From positions 1-64,000 of the forward strand of contig NZ_NPKT01000002.1 in the NCBI RefSeq assembly GCF_008329565.1: a DNA stretch of 64,000 nt, read 5' to 3'. The notes under the pieces are model-generated. The model saw only the letters and a program-made list of their open reading frames with translations. It did no database searches and was not told the DNA's origin. Position numbers and translations under genes: made by a program. Positions 8,355 to 16,591 of this stretch are shown here, piece after piece. The stretch comes from Mycolicibacterium sp. P1-5. Lineage in GTDB: Bacteria; Actinomycetota; Actinomycetes; Mycobacteriales; Mycobacteriaceae. Numbering within the stretch: the first letter of the stretch is position 1; each line of letters begins with the position of its first letter.

Positions 8355-9005
8355 ATGGGAAGGCGGGGTGTACAAACGGTGAAGTCCCCTGCGTCGGTCG
8401 AATCCACGTCGCCGCCCGAAGATCGCGCACCGTCGCCTCCGCGCCAGCGACTGGTCGACGCGTTGGCTGCCTCGATCACCGACATCGGTTACTCCGCCAC
8501 GACGGTCGCCGACATCGTCCGCCGCGCGCGCACGTCTCGGCGTACCTTCTATGAAAACTTCACCGACCGGGAAGCATGTCTGGTCGCGCTTCTCGCCGAC
8601 ACCAACCGCCGCGCCGTGCAGACCATCTCGTCGGCGGTCGACCCGACCGCACCGTGGGAGACACAAATCAGACAGGCGGTGCAGGCCTGGATTGCCAATG
8701 CAGAGTCGCAGCCTGCGGTGATGCTGAGCTGGATCCGCGACGTACCGGCGCTGGGGATGGCCGCCCGTACGCTGCAGCGCGAAGTGACCGAATCGTTCAT
8801 CGTGATGGTTCGGACCCTGTCCGACACCGAGGAATTGCGGGCCGCCGGCATCCCGATGGTGTCCCGTCAGCGGGCGATCATGCTGATCGGCGGTTTGCGG
8901 GAGCTGACCGCGGTGACGGTTGAGAGCGGCGGCCGAATGAACGACGTCACCGACGAGGCGGTCGCCGCCGCCGTCGCACTGCTCGGACCCAGCCGCAGCG
9001 TTTGA
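8355..9005 (+). CDS. TetR-family transcriptional regulator
   Basis: About 216 residues with a TetR helix-turn-helix: RQRLVDALAASITDIGYSAT then IVRRARTSRRTFYENFTDRE. The start is uncertain; ATG 8355 leaves only 25 bp to the divergent SGNH gene, while GTG 8379 gives a more normal spacer. An inverted repeat, GCCGATC (8313-8319) and GATCGGC (8342-8348), lies between the genes. In M. tuberculosis a TetR gene neighbours the CYP138 gene as remembered, so this protein may also control the P450 at 9377. Confidence 0.85.
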   Translation: MGRRGVQTVKSPASVESTSPPEDRAPSPPRQRLVDALAASITDIGYSATTVADIVRRARTSRRTFYENFTDREACLVALLADTNRRAVQTISSAVDPTAPWETQIRQAVQAWIANAESQPAVMLSWIRDVPALGMAARTLQREVTESFIVMVRTLSDTEELRAAGIPMVSRQRAIMLIGGLRELTAVTVESGGRMNDVTDEAVAAAVALLGPSRSV

Positions 9006-9008
9006 GCG

Positions 9009-9233
9009 CTACTTCTTCAGCCAGGCGCGGACTTTGGCCAGGTCACGGGTGTAAAGCTCGTACATCTCGTCTTCGAAGAATGACGCACCGCTGATGACCT
9101 CGTTGCCCTGCCAGATCACCCGGACGCGGAACCGGTTGCGAAGGTAGACGTCGACACGTCCGCTTTCCCGGCGCTGCCAGCCCTTCTCTTCGCCGGCCTC
9201 GGAAAGGGCCTGCCGTTCGTCGGTGCCAGACAT
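9009..9233 (-). CDS. Small conserved protein, unknown function
   Basis: 74 residues starting MSGTDERQALSEAGEEKGW, rich in charged and aromatic residues, ending in AWLKK; no signal peptide or membrane segment. The core (VYLRNRFRVRVIWQGNEVIS) looks like a small beta-sheet fold. It lies in the divergent space before the P450 gene and ends four bases after the TetR gene. The frame extends to 9431, but the internal ATG at 9233 gives a compact protein and avoids the P450 promoter. I do not recognise a function. Confidence 0.6.
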   Translation of the reverse strand: MSGTDERQALSEAGEEKGWQRRESGRVDVYLRNRFRVRVIWQGNEVISGASFFEDEMYELYTRDLAKVRAWLKK

Positions 9234-9318
9234 CAGTGATAACTCCTCTTGGGCGGCGGTACGGCGCCCCGGGGTCAACAGTACTAAGACGGCCCCCGCC
9301 GGCTGCCGTTGTGCCGTC

Positions 9319-9358
9319 CGGTACATCGGCGTACCGTGTCCGGTACATCGGCGTACCG
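9319..9358 (+). promoter_or_regulatory. Two tandem 18-bp palindromes before the P450 gene
   Basis: The unit cggtacatcggcgtaccg occurs identically at 9319-9336 and 9341-9358, a 22-bp period (about two helical turns). Each unit is a CGGTAC-N6-GTACCG palindrome. The second copy ends four bases before the P450 ribosome-binding site. This is what a cooperative dimeric repressor, such as the nearby TetR, would bind. Confidence 0.65.
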
Positions 9359-9376
9359 AAGTGGAGGATGGCAACG

Positions 9377-10783
9377 ATGGCTGAAGCGACGAGCGATCCG
9401 GTACGACTCCCGCGCGGCCCCCATGCCCCACGGTTGGTACAGGGTCTCCGCTTTCTCACGGCGCGGCGCGCGGTGGTGGGTGGCCTGGCCCGGCGATACG
9501 GTCCGGCGGCCACCCTGAATCTGCCGATCTTCGGCAGGGCGGTGTTGATCACCGACCCCACACTGATCAAAGACCTGTTCACCACCGGCGCCGACCTCGT
9601 CGGACGGGCCACCAATCTCGGTGAAGTGCTGGGCCCCGGTTCGACCTTCAGCCTCGACGGCGAGGAACACCGGGAGCGGCGCAAACTGCTGGTGCCGCCG
9701 TTCCACGGCAAGCGCGTGCACAGTTACGAGTCGATCATCGAAGAAGAGGTGATGCGGGAGGTCGCCGGCTGGCCTGAAGGCGTCGAATTCGAGACGCTTC
9801 CGTCGATGATGCGGATCACTCTCAACGCGATCCTGCGCGCGGTGTTCGGAGCTGAGGGTGCCGCCTTCGACGAGTTGCGGGAGCAGCTCCCCCGGCTCGT
9901 GGCAGTCGGATCTCGGATTGCGCTGCTGCCGAAGCCCTTTCGCCGCGATCTGGGGCCGCGCAGTCCCGGTGGTGCCATGCTTCGCCATCGGCGGCGTTAC
10001 GACGAAATCGTCGAGGCGCTGATCGCGGACGCGCGTCGCGACCCAGCCTTCGACGAGCGCCCCGACGTGTTGTCACTGATGCTGCGGGCGCGCTACGACG
10101 ACGGCTCGGCGATATCCGACGGACATATCGCCGACGAGTTGCTGACCCTGCTGACCGCCGGACACGAGACTACGGCGACCACCCTGGCATGGCTGATCGA
10201 GCGGGTGCGCCGCCACCCGCAGCTGTTGGAGCGGCTGGCCGAGGAAGCCGATGACGGAGGCTCCGGACTGCAACAGGCGACGATCTGGGAGGTACAGCGG
10301 CTGCGGCCCGTCATCGACGGCACATCACGGCGGGCGTTGCAGCGAATTCGCCTCGGCGAGTGGGTGATTCCTGAAGGTCATATCGTGATTGTCAGCATCC
10401 CGATGGCCCATGCCAACCCTGACCGGTTCACCAGCCCGTCGGCCTTCGACCCGGACCGGTTCGTCGGCAAGCCGCCGGACAACTATGCCTGGATACCGTT
10501 CGGCGGCGGCATCCGCCGCTGTATCGGCGCAGCCTTCGCCAACATGGAGATGACGGTAACCCTGCGAACCCTGCTGCGCGAGTTCACCGTAGTGCCGACC
10601 ACTGCCCCCGGTGAGGCCTACCACTCGCGGGGGATCGCCAACGCCCCCGGTGACGGTGGAAGGGCAGTCGTCTACCGGCGATCGAACACCGCCCCGCCCG
10701 CGGGCTGGGCGGCTGCTGGGAATCTGCTTGGAATCACGTCAGGCGGGGAGCCGGCGGTTCAGCAGAATGCCGGCGCCGATTGA
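9377..10783 (+). CDS. Cytochrome P450, CYP138-like
   Basis: 468-residue haem monooxygenase. The I-helix oxygen-binding motif AGHETT is at 261-266, the ExxR motif is EVQR at 305-308, and the haem loop [10 protein letters not shown] carries the ligand Cys382. [18 protein letters not shown] and [16 protein letters not shown] closely match M. tuberculosis CYP138 as remembered. The start is ATG 9377, nine bases after GGAGG (9363-9367); ATG 9368 abuts that site. The C-terminal tail runs 45 bases into the convergent VWA gene and extends past the usual family end. Substrate unknown; the electron donor is not encoded nearby. Confidence 0.92.
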   Translation: MAEATSDPVRLPRGPHAPRLVQGLRFLTARRAVVGGLARRYGPAATLNLPIFGRAVLITDPTLIKDLFTTGADLVGRATNLGEVLGPGSTFSLDGEEHRERRKLLVPPFHGKRVHSYESIIEEEVMREVAGWPEGVEFETLPSMMRITLNAILRAVFGAEGAAFDELREQLPRLVAVGSRIALLPKPFRRDLGPRSPGGAMLRHRRRYDEIVEALIADARRDPAFDERPDVLSLMLRARYDDGSAISDGHIADELLTLLTAGHETTATTLAWLIERVRRHPQLLERLAEEADDGGSGLQQATIWEVQRLRPVIDGTSRRALQRIRLGEWVIPEGHIVIVSIPMAHANPDRFTSPSAFDPDRFVGKPPDNYAWIPFGGGIRRCIGAAFANMEMTVTLRTLLREFTVVPTTAPGEAYHSRGIANAPGDGGRAVVYRRSNTAPPAGWAAAGNLLGITSGGEPAVQQNAGAD

Positions 10784-11758
10784 CAACGCCAGCGCGAGCG
10801 CGCCGAGAGCCACCCAGCCTGCGCTGGCGTCACCGCGCACGACCTGGTAACCGATCTGCTCGTCGAGGGTCGAGTACACCTTGTCGAGCTCGCCCAGGCT
10901 TTCAGCGCGAAAGGCTTGACCGCCACTGAGATCGGCGATCCGCGCCAGCGATGCGTCGTCGGTGGGGACCGGAATCGGTTGGCCGTCGACCTCGACGACA
11001 CCGTCCGGTGTGCCGAACGAGATCGTCGAGATCGGTACCCCCTGCTCCTTGGCCGCCTGCGCGGCGGTGAACGCACCCCGCGGCGCGTCCAGATCCGGCG
11101 GCACCGTCTCCTTACCGTCGGACTCCAGCACGATGCGGGCCGGCGGCGGTCCGTCGCCTCCGCCCATCACCGCGCCCGTGGTCGCAATCGCCTGCAGCGC
11201 AGTGAAAATGCCCTCACCTGTTGCGGTGCGCGGTTCGGGAACCAGCTTGCCGATCGCTTGCTTGACCTGGTCGCGGTCGGTCGTCGGTGCGACCAACAGG
11301 GTTGCCCCGGACGAGAACTTCACCAAGCCGAGATTGATGCCTCCGGTGAGCATGTCGGCGAAGTGTTTGCCTGCCTCGCGGGCCGCCTCGATCCGGCTGG
11401 GTGCGACGTCGGTGGCCGACATCGATTCGGAGACATCGATCACGAGCATGACCACGGCACGATTGCGAGGGATTCGCACATCGTGGGTCGGGCCGGCCAT
11501 CGCTGTGGTGAGCAACGCCAGGGCCGCCACCAGCAGGGCCGCGGGCAGATGGCGCCACCGGCGCGGCTTCTGGCCGGCCGCGACCTGCTCGAGCAGCGCC
11601 ATGTTGGCGAAGCGCAGCACCCTTCTTCGCCGGGCCCGCTGAACCAGTACGTACGTCGCGACGGCAACCCCGATGACCACCAGGTACAGGAACAACCACG
11701 GGGACGTGAAGCCCGAAAGTGACAGCGAATTCACAGCTTCCACGTCGGCTCCGACCAC
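10739..11758 (-). CDS. VWA-domain membrane protein (Rv1481-like) 1
   Basis: 339 residues: two N-terminal membrane segments (about 17-38 and 72-90), a von Willebrand A domain with MIDAS motif DVSESMS near residue 109 binding a divalent metal, and a C-terminal membrane segment (about 315-332). This is the organisation of UPF0353, a partner of MoxR AAA+ ATPases and DUF58 proteins in M. tuberculosis (Rv1479-Rv1481 region). Here no MoxR or DUF58 gene is adjacent. It is divergent from its own paralogue at 11836. The start is uncertain: GTG 11758, or GTG 11743 with CGGAG upstream. Confidence 0.88.
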   Translation of the reverse strand: MVGADVEAVNSLSLSGFTSPWLFLYLVVIGVAVATYVLVQRARRRRVLRFANMALLEQVAAGQKPRRWRHLPAALLVAALALLTTAMAGPTHDVRIPRNRAVVMLVIDVSESMSATDVAPSRIEAAREAGKHFADMLTGGINLGLVKFSSGATLLVAPTTDRDQVKQAIGKLVPEPRTATGEGIFTALQAIATTGAVMGGGDGPPPARIVLESDGKETVPPDLDAPRGAFTAAQAAKEQGVPISTISFGTPDGVVEVDGQPIPVPTDDASLARIADLSGGQAFRAESLGELDKVYSTLDEQIGYQVVRGDASAGWVALGALALALSIGAGILLNRRLPA

Positions 11759-11835
11759 CTCTCAACTAGCCCGGGTACAAAGGACACGTTAACCGCATTT
11801 CCCAGGTACTAGCTGACAGCGATGACAGGAGTGGG

Positions 11836-12843
11836 TTGTTGCCCGGTTTCGGCCCGTTGACATTGACCGGACTGGCGCATCCCGGACTGTTGGTACTGGC
11901 GGTGATCCCCGTGGTGCTCGTCGGGTTGTATGTGGCCGGACAGATACAGCGGCGGCGACGCCTCCGGCGATTCGGTGAGGCCGCTGCCCTGCAGCGGCTA
12001 TCGCCGAAGCGCCCACATCGATTGCGGCACTTCCCGATCGGGCTGGCGGTCTGCGCTCTGCTGCTACTCATCGTCGCGCTGGCCGGGCCTACCCATCAGG
12101 CGCGCATCCCACGTAACCGGGCGGTTGTGATGCTGGTCATCGACGTCTCGCAGTCCATGCAGGCCAAAGACGTTGCGCCGAATCGCCTGCGAGCCGCACA
12201 GGACGCGGCCAAGACCTTCGCGCAGCAGCTGACCCCCGGCGTGAACCTGGGTCTGGTGTCCTTCGGCGGCAACGTCAACCTGCTTGTCTCGCCGACCCCG
12301 GACCACGCGGCCACTGTGACCGCGTTGGACAAGCTGCAGCCGGACAACTCGACTGCCACCGGTGAGGCTCTTTTCACCGCACTCGAGTCGATCCAGACGG
12401 TGAGCACGGTACTCACGGCGGGCGATGCGACGCCGCCTCCGGCGCGGATCGTGCTGTTGTCCGACGGCGGTGAGAACAAACCGGCCAACCCCGACAATCC
12501 GCGGGGTGCGTTCACCGCCGCCCGGTCCGCCAAGGATCAGGGGGTGCCGGTCTCCACCATCACCTTCGGGACCCACGACGGGGTGGTGACCCTCAAGGAC
12601 GACACCATCCCGGTGCCGTCGGACGACACGCAGATGAAGCGGATCGCCGAACTGTCCGGCGGCCAGAGCTATCGGGCGACCAACATCGACGAGTTGAACA
12701 AGAGTTACGGCGCAGTGCTCCAACAGGTCGGTTACCAGACGGTGAGTGCGCCGGCAACCACCGGCTGGCTGCGGCTGGCCGTAGTCGCACTCACGGTCGC
12801 AGCGTTCCTCGCGCTGGCGGTCAATCGGAATCTCCCCGCGTAG
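11836..12843 (+). CDS. VWA-domain membrane protein (Rv1481-like) 2
   Basis: 335 residues, paralogous along its whole length to the gene at 10739: the same two N-terminal membrane segments, MIDAS motif DVSQSMQ, shared blocks such as [22 protein letters not shown] and NPRGAFTAA, and a C-terminal membrane segment ending NRNLPA. Two consecutive TTG codons (11836 and 11839) follow AGGAG; the second has better spacing. The intact MIDAS and similar lengths suggest both copies are functional. The head-to-head duplication places them under one 77-bp divergent promoter region. Confidence 0.87.
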   Translation: MLPGFGPLTLTGLAHPGLLVLAVIPVVLVGLYVAGQIQRRRRLRRFGEAAALQRLSPKRPHRLRHFPIGLAVCALLLLIVALAGPTHQARIPRNRAVVMLVIDVSQSMQAKDVAPNRLRAAQDAAKTFAQQLTPGVNLGLVSFGGNVNLLVSPTPDHAATVTALDKLQPDNSTATGEALFTALESIQTVSTVLTAGDATPPPARIVLLSDGGENKPANPDNPRGAFTAARSAKDQGVPVSTITFGTHDGVVTLKDDTIPVPSDDTQMKRIAELSGGQSYRATNIDELNKSYGAVLQQVGYQTVSAPATTGWLRLAVVALTVAAFLALAVNRNLPA

Positions 12844-12895
12844 ATGTCCACTCGGATGGGCATAGCTACGGCGACAGCAAAGGAGGCCAGCCGCT

Positions 12896-13102
12896 ATGAG
12901 TGACGACACGGCGCCCAGGGAGAACCCGGAGAAGGACCAGTCGCAATGGGTCACCGGCGACGAACCGATGACGGGCCCACAGCGCAGCTACCTGGGCACC
13001 CTGGCACAGGAAGCCGGCGTTGAAGTACCCGCGCACCTGACCAAGGCGCAGGCCTCGGAGATGATCGACGAACTGCAGAAAACTACTGGACGGGGTGCCT
13101 GA
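12896..13102 (+). CDS. DUF3072-family small protein
   Basis: 68 residues with an acidic, disordered N-terminus and a C-terminal helical block MTGPQRSYLGTLAQEAG followed by LTKAQASEMIDELQ, characteristic of DUF3072. AGGAGG precedes the ATG. Its stop overlaps the next start (TGATG). Function unknown; the C-terminal block resembles a small SAP-like or helix-hairpin unit, which is only a suggestion. Confidence 0.75.
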   Translation: MSDDTAPRENPEKDQSQWVTGDEPMTGPQRSYLGTLAQEAGVEVPAHLTKAQASEMIDELQKTTGRGA

Positions 13103-13347
13103 TGATCACTCGGGATGACGTTCGCCGGCTACTGGACGGCGAATCCGACTCGGTGCTGGTTCTCATCGAAGGGCGCACCGAGGTCCTCGACCCGGCAGCG
13201 CTCGATACCGACGACTACCGTGGCGCGTTGCAGGTGATCACCCGCGGGGAGCTGGTCGCTCAGGCCGGCGGCGAGCAACTGTCGGATCGAGAGCTGTCCG
13301 AGCAGGCCGCCGCTCTGGAAACCGCGATCGCCGAACTGGGCGGCTAG
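13102..13347 (+). CDS. Conserved hypothetical protein
   Basis: 81 residues, acidic, beginning MITRDDVRRLLDGESDSVLVLIEGR and ending in a helix rich in Glu and Ala. No motif recognised. It is translationally coupled to the DUF3072 gene by TGATG and overlaps the convergent PPOX gene by four bases. The tight coupling supports that it is real and linked in function to the DUF3072 protein. Confidence 0.6.
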   Translation: MITRDDVRRLLDGESDSVLVLIEGRTEVLDPAALDTDDYRGALQVITRGELVAQAGGEQLSDRELSEQAAALETAIAELGG

Positions 13348-14144
13348 GCGCTGCGGACGCGCCGCACCAATTCGACAGAGGCCGAACGCAATTCGTCGGC
13401 TGACGATAGCGGCCCGCCGAACCCGACGCGGGTGTATCCGGCACCACGCGGGGTGTCGACCCGAAGGTCGAGCCCGTAGCGGTCGATGCCGGTGCACACC
13501 GCTGCCGTCGTATCGGGGTATCCGCCGAGCGCGCGCGCCATCTCCACCAACGACTCGGCGTGATCAGCGTTGAGGTGAGCGATCGCGCCGGCCGCCTGGG
13601 GGCGGACCGGGTCTGCGGTGGCCGCCGCGTAATCCGCCGCGGTCGCCGAATCCATCCGGCCGTAGCCGCCCACCCAGCGCACCCGGTGCACCCGCAGCAC
13701 CCACAGCGTGAAGTCGGCGTAGTCGACGTAGTACTTCGCCGCCGCGACGGCCGCCAGATGCGCGTCGCGCGCCGCGCCGGCTTCATTCCCCGAGGGGCGT
13801 TCGGCGACGCCGGCCAGGGTGATCCGGCCGCTGGCCAACGGATCGGACTCGGTGGTGGGTGCGACGATGGCCAGACTGGCGCGGGGATCGCCGGCGAGGT
13901 TACGGCCGTGCTCGGCCATGTTCGATACGCACAGCACCGGGTGGCCGTCCAGCAGTCCGTAGGTGACGAACGAGGCCCAGGGGTCGCCCGCGGTGGTCAG
14001 CGACGCCAGCGTCGCGGTGTTGGTCGACGCGGCGATGCTGCGCGCCTCTTCGGCCGCCGAGGGCCGGGTTGCGTCGACGACAGCGGTCAGCGGGGGCGGA
14101 ACGGAGGGTGCGTCGCCTGGGTCGCCATGGTCGCGGGATGCCAC
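13344..14144 (-). CDS. PPOX-fold protein with DUF2470 (HugZ-like)
   Basis: 266 residues. The N-terminal half is a split-barrel flavin/haem-binding domain (TATLASLTTAGDPWASFV, then VCVSN-type strand and ASLAIVAP); the C-terminal part is a DUF2470 domain with IAHLNADHAESLVEMARALGG, the conserved HxNxDH motif. This architecture is that of haem-handling proteins such as HugZ and of glutamyl-tRNA reductase-binding proteins. It is a cytoplasmic protein predicted to bind haem or a flavin. GTG start with TATGGT at the leaderless -10 position. Confidence 0.82.
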   Translation of the reverse strand: MASRDHGDPGDAPSVPPPLTAVVDATRPSAAEEARSIAASTNTATLASLTTAGDPWASFVTYGLLDGHPVLCVSNMAEHGRNLAGDPRASLAIVAPTTESDPLASGRITLAGVAERPSGNEAGAARDAHLAAVAAAKYYVDYADFTLWVLRVHRVRWVGGYGRMDSATAADYAAATADPVRPQAAGAIAHLNADHAESLVEMARALGGYPDTTAAVCTGIDRYGLDLRVDTPRGAGYTRVGFGGPLSSADELRSASVELVRRVRSA

Positions 14145-14150
14145 GTCGGC

Positions 14151-14156
14151 ACCATA
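14151..14156 (-). promoter_or_regulatory. Predicted leaderless -10 of the HugZ-like gene
   Basis: TATGGT on the minus strand lies at -12 to -7 from the GTG at 14144, the same hexamer and spacing as for the SDR gene at 185. Confidence 0.5.
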
Positions 14157-14285
14157 CCGCGAAGGTCATGCCGGAAGTCGTGAGGATTCCCGTTCTCCGT
14201 CGCGCAAAACCGCGCAGGTCCACCGAGCAGGAGCAGTCATGACCGGGGTGGACGTCGAGTTCGCCGATGTGACAAGGGTTTACGC

Positions 14286-14963
14286 CTAGGCATGTGCCCG
14301 GCGGGCCAACCGTTCGGTATCGGAGATCAGTAATCCCTTCGAGTGCAGTTCGATCCACCCGCGATTGCTGAAGTCGCTGAGCACCGTGTTGACGGTCTCC
14401 CGTGACGATCCGACCAGCTGCGCGATCTCATCCTGGGTCAGATCATGATTGACCAGGACCGAGCCGTCGCGCTGCACACCGAACCGTTGTGCCAGCCGCA
14501 GAAGCAGTTTGGCCACCCGACCGGGCGCGTCGGTGAGAACCAGGTCGGACCGGCTGGTTGTTATCCGCCTTAAACGGCGAGCCAGCACCCTCATGAGCTG
14601 CTCGGCCACCTGCGGGCGCGGTGCGAGCCACTCGCGCAGCGTTGTGCGATTCATGGTCACCACCTCCACATCGGTCAGCGCACGGGCACTGGAGATCCGG
14701 GGTCCAGGGTCGAGCATCGCCAATTCACCGAACATGTCCGACGGACCGAGAACCTGGAACAGGTTCTCCCGGCCATCGTCGGCCGAGGTGCCGATCTTCA
14801 CTTTGCCGTCGGCGATGATGTACAGCAGCGCAGGAGGTTCGCCTTGTTCGAAGATGAGCGATCCGGTCTTGAAGCAGCGCTTGTCCAGGCGGTCGCACAG
14901 CTCTGCCACATCTTTGGGATCGACACCACTGAACAACGCGGCGTCGGCGAGATTGGGGTGCAT
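14286..14963 (-). CDS. CRP/FNR-family regulator, paralogue of mycobacterial CRP
   Basis: 225 residues. An N-terminal cyclic-nucleotide-binding domain (FGELAMLDPGPRISSA, the phosphate-binding cassette) is followed by the long dimer helix and a winged helix with DLTQDEIAQLVGSSRETVN, nearly identical to the recognition helix of M. tuberculosis CRP (Rv3676) as remembered. It is more divergent elsewhere, so it looks like a second CRP rather than the main one; fast growers carry two. The ATG at 14963 aligns with the CRP N-terminus and has GAGGA upstream; ATG 14975 is the longer option. It likely shares or competes for TGTGA-N6-TCACA sites. Confidence 0.88.
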   Translation of the reverse strand: MHPNLADAALFSGVDPKDVAELCDRLDKRCFKTGSLIFEQGEPPALLYIIADGKVKIGTSADDGRENLFQVLGPSDMFGELAMLDPGPRISSARALTDVEVVTMNRTTLREWLAPRPQVAEQLMRVLARRLRRITTSRSDLVLTDAPGRVAKLLLRLAQRFGVQRDGSVLVNHDLTQDEIAQLVGSSRETVNTVLSDFSNRGWIELHSKGLLISDTERLARRAHA

Positions 14964-15069
14964 ACGTCCTCGCATGAGAAATGTCGGGGTTACTTGCCGG
15001 TACCCGTCGCGCGATGATCGCCAAACTGCCGACCGCCCGAAGACAGCCTTTCCAATGCCTTTTCGCAGG

Positions 15070-15075
15070 TACGTT
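15070..15075 (+). promoter_or_regulatory. Predicted leaderless -10 of the Gre-like gene
   Basis: TACGTT (TANNNT) ends eight bases before the ATG at 15083; no ribosome-binding site is seen in this stretch. Confidence 0.4.
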
Positions 15076-15082
15076 GTCGGTC

Positions 15083-15535
15083 ATGGATCAGGAGCGAGAA
15101 CGCGTTGAAGCAGAGCTGGCCGATTTGCGCCGCCGTCGCGATCAGCTGCACGCCGAACTGCAGAGCGGCGCCGACGAAACGGGCGATAGCGGCGACGCCG
15201 CCGACACGTTGCAGCGATCCGAGGATCTGGCCGGTCTCGACGAGCAGATCGACCGGTTGAACTGGCTGCTGGCCGGCGGGAATGCAGATACACCTGGGCA
15301 ATTGCCCAACGGCACGGAGGTGACCCTGCGCTTCCCGGGCGACGAGCCGCTGCGAATGCGGATCGTCCACTTTCTGGAGGAGACGCCCGCCGGCGAAGAG
15401 GACACCACGCTGACCTCCGACAGCCCCCTCGGGCTAGCGTTGTTCGGGCGCCGTGCTGGTGAGACCGTCACCTATTCGACGCCCAGAGGCGAACTGCAAG
15501 TCGAGTTGCTCGCCATCGATATTCCGAACGAGTGA
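15083..15535 (+). CDS. GreA/GreB-like transcription factor (Rv3788-like)
   Basis: 150 residues: an N-terminal coiled coil (ERVEAELADLRRRRDQLHAEL ... LDEQIDRLNWLL) and a C-terminal FKBP-like domain with GTEVTLRFPGD and DSPLGLALFGRRAGE, as in Gre factors. It closely resembles the M. tuberculosis Rv3788 type as remembered, a Gre-family protein reported to inhibit rather than rescue RNA polymerase. It acts in the secondary channel of RNA polymerase. It is followed after 13 bases by the quinone reductase gene. Confidence 0.85.
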   Translation: MDQERERVEAELADLRRRRDQLHAELQSGADETGDSGDAADTLQRSEDLAGLDEQIDRLNWLLAGGNADTPGQLPNGTEVTLRFPGDEPLRMRIVHFLEETPAGEEDTTLTSDSPLGLALFGRRAGETVTYSTPRGELQVELLAIDIPNE

Positions 15536-15548
15536 TAGAGGTGTGGTG

Positions 15549-16523
15549 ATGCGGGCGATAAGGGTGACCGAGCTGGCTGGTCCGGAGTCGGTGCAACTGG
15601 TCGAGATCGACGAGCCCGCCGACGAGGGCGCAATCCTGGTCGACGTTCACGCCGCCGGCGTTGCATTCCCGGATGCCTTGCTGACCCGCGGGCTCTATCA
15701 GTACAAGCCGGAGCTGCCGTTCACCCTCGGCGCGGAGGTCGCGGGCGTCGTGCGGTCCGCCCCTTCGGACGCAGCGGTGAAGGCCGGTGACCGAGTGGTG
15801 GGCTTGACGATGATCACCGGTGCGATGGCCGAGACGGTGGTGCTTACGCCGGATCGGGTGTTCCCGCTGCCGGACAACGTCAGCTTCGAGGCCGGCGCGG
15901 GCCTGCTGTTCAACGACCTGACCGTGTACTTCGCGTTGACAGTGCGCGCGCGGCTGGCCGAGGGCGAGTCGGTGCTGGTGCACGGTGCCGCCGGGGGTAT
16001 CGGCACCTCGACATTGCGGCTGGCGCCCGCGCTGGGCGCGAGCCGGGTGATCGCGGTGGTGAGTAGCGAGGAGAAGGCGGAGGTCGCCCGGGCGGCCGGC
16101 GCCACCGACGTCGTGCTGGCAGACGGCTTCAAGGACGCGGTCGCCGAGCTGACAGGTGGCAAGGGCGTCGACATCGTCATGGATCCGGTGGGCGGCGACC
16201 GGTTCACCGACTCGCTGCGCTCACTAGCTCCGGCCGGGCGGCTGTTGGTGGTCGGTTTCACGGGTGGCGACATTCCTACCGTCAAGGTCAACCGGTTGCT
16301 GCTCAACAACATCGACGTCGTCGGCGTCGGCTGGGGCGCATGGATTATGACTCATCCCGGCGCGCTGACCGAACAGTGGGATGGACTGGCCGGGTTGCTC
16401 ACCTCCGGGAAGTTGGCCGCACCGCAGCCCGAGGTCTATCCGCTCGATCAAGCGGGCGCCGCCGTCGCATCGCTTGAGAATCGCTCCGCCAAGGGCAAGG
16501 TCGTCGTTCGCGTCCGGGACTGA
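15549..16523 (+). CDS. Quinone oxidoreductase, zinc-free MDR family
   Basis: 324-residue NADPH-dependent reductase. The GroES-like N-terminal domain lacks the zinc cysteines of alcohol dehydrogenases; the nucleotide-binding motif VLVHGAAGGIGTSTLRLA and the following GASRVIAVVSSEEKAEVARAAGATDV are typical of NADPH:quinone reductases. It probably acts on quinones or enones. It lies 13 bases behind the Gre-like gene, so the two are probably cotranscribed. ATG 15549 follows a short GAGGTG. Confidence 0.87.
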   Translation: MRAIRVTELAGPESVQLVEIDEPADEGAILVDVHAAGVAFPDALLTRGLYQYKPELPFTLGAEVAGVVRSAPSDAAVKAGDRVVGLTMITGAMAETVVLTPDRVFPLPDNVSFEAGAGLLFNDLTVYFALTVRARLAEGESVLVHGAAGGIGTSTLRLAPALGASRVIAVVSSEEKAEVARAAGATDVVLADGFKDAVAELTGGKGVDIVMDPVGGDRFTDSLRSLAPAGRLLVVGFTGGDIPTVKVNRLLLNNIDVVGVGWGAWIMTHPGALTEQWDGLAGLLTSGKLAAPQPEVYPLDQAGAAVASLENRSAKGKVVVRVRD

Positions 16524-16591
16524 CCTGCGGACGGTTCGGTTCCGGCATGGGCGGGTAGTGGAACCAAGATGCGCCCGTCCGAGGAGAAGCA

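Noticed and set aside
9319..9358. Tandem repeat considered as a CRISPR or minisatellite
   Set aside because: Only two copies, 4-bp gap and each copy a palindrome just before a ribosome-binding site; an operator explains it better.
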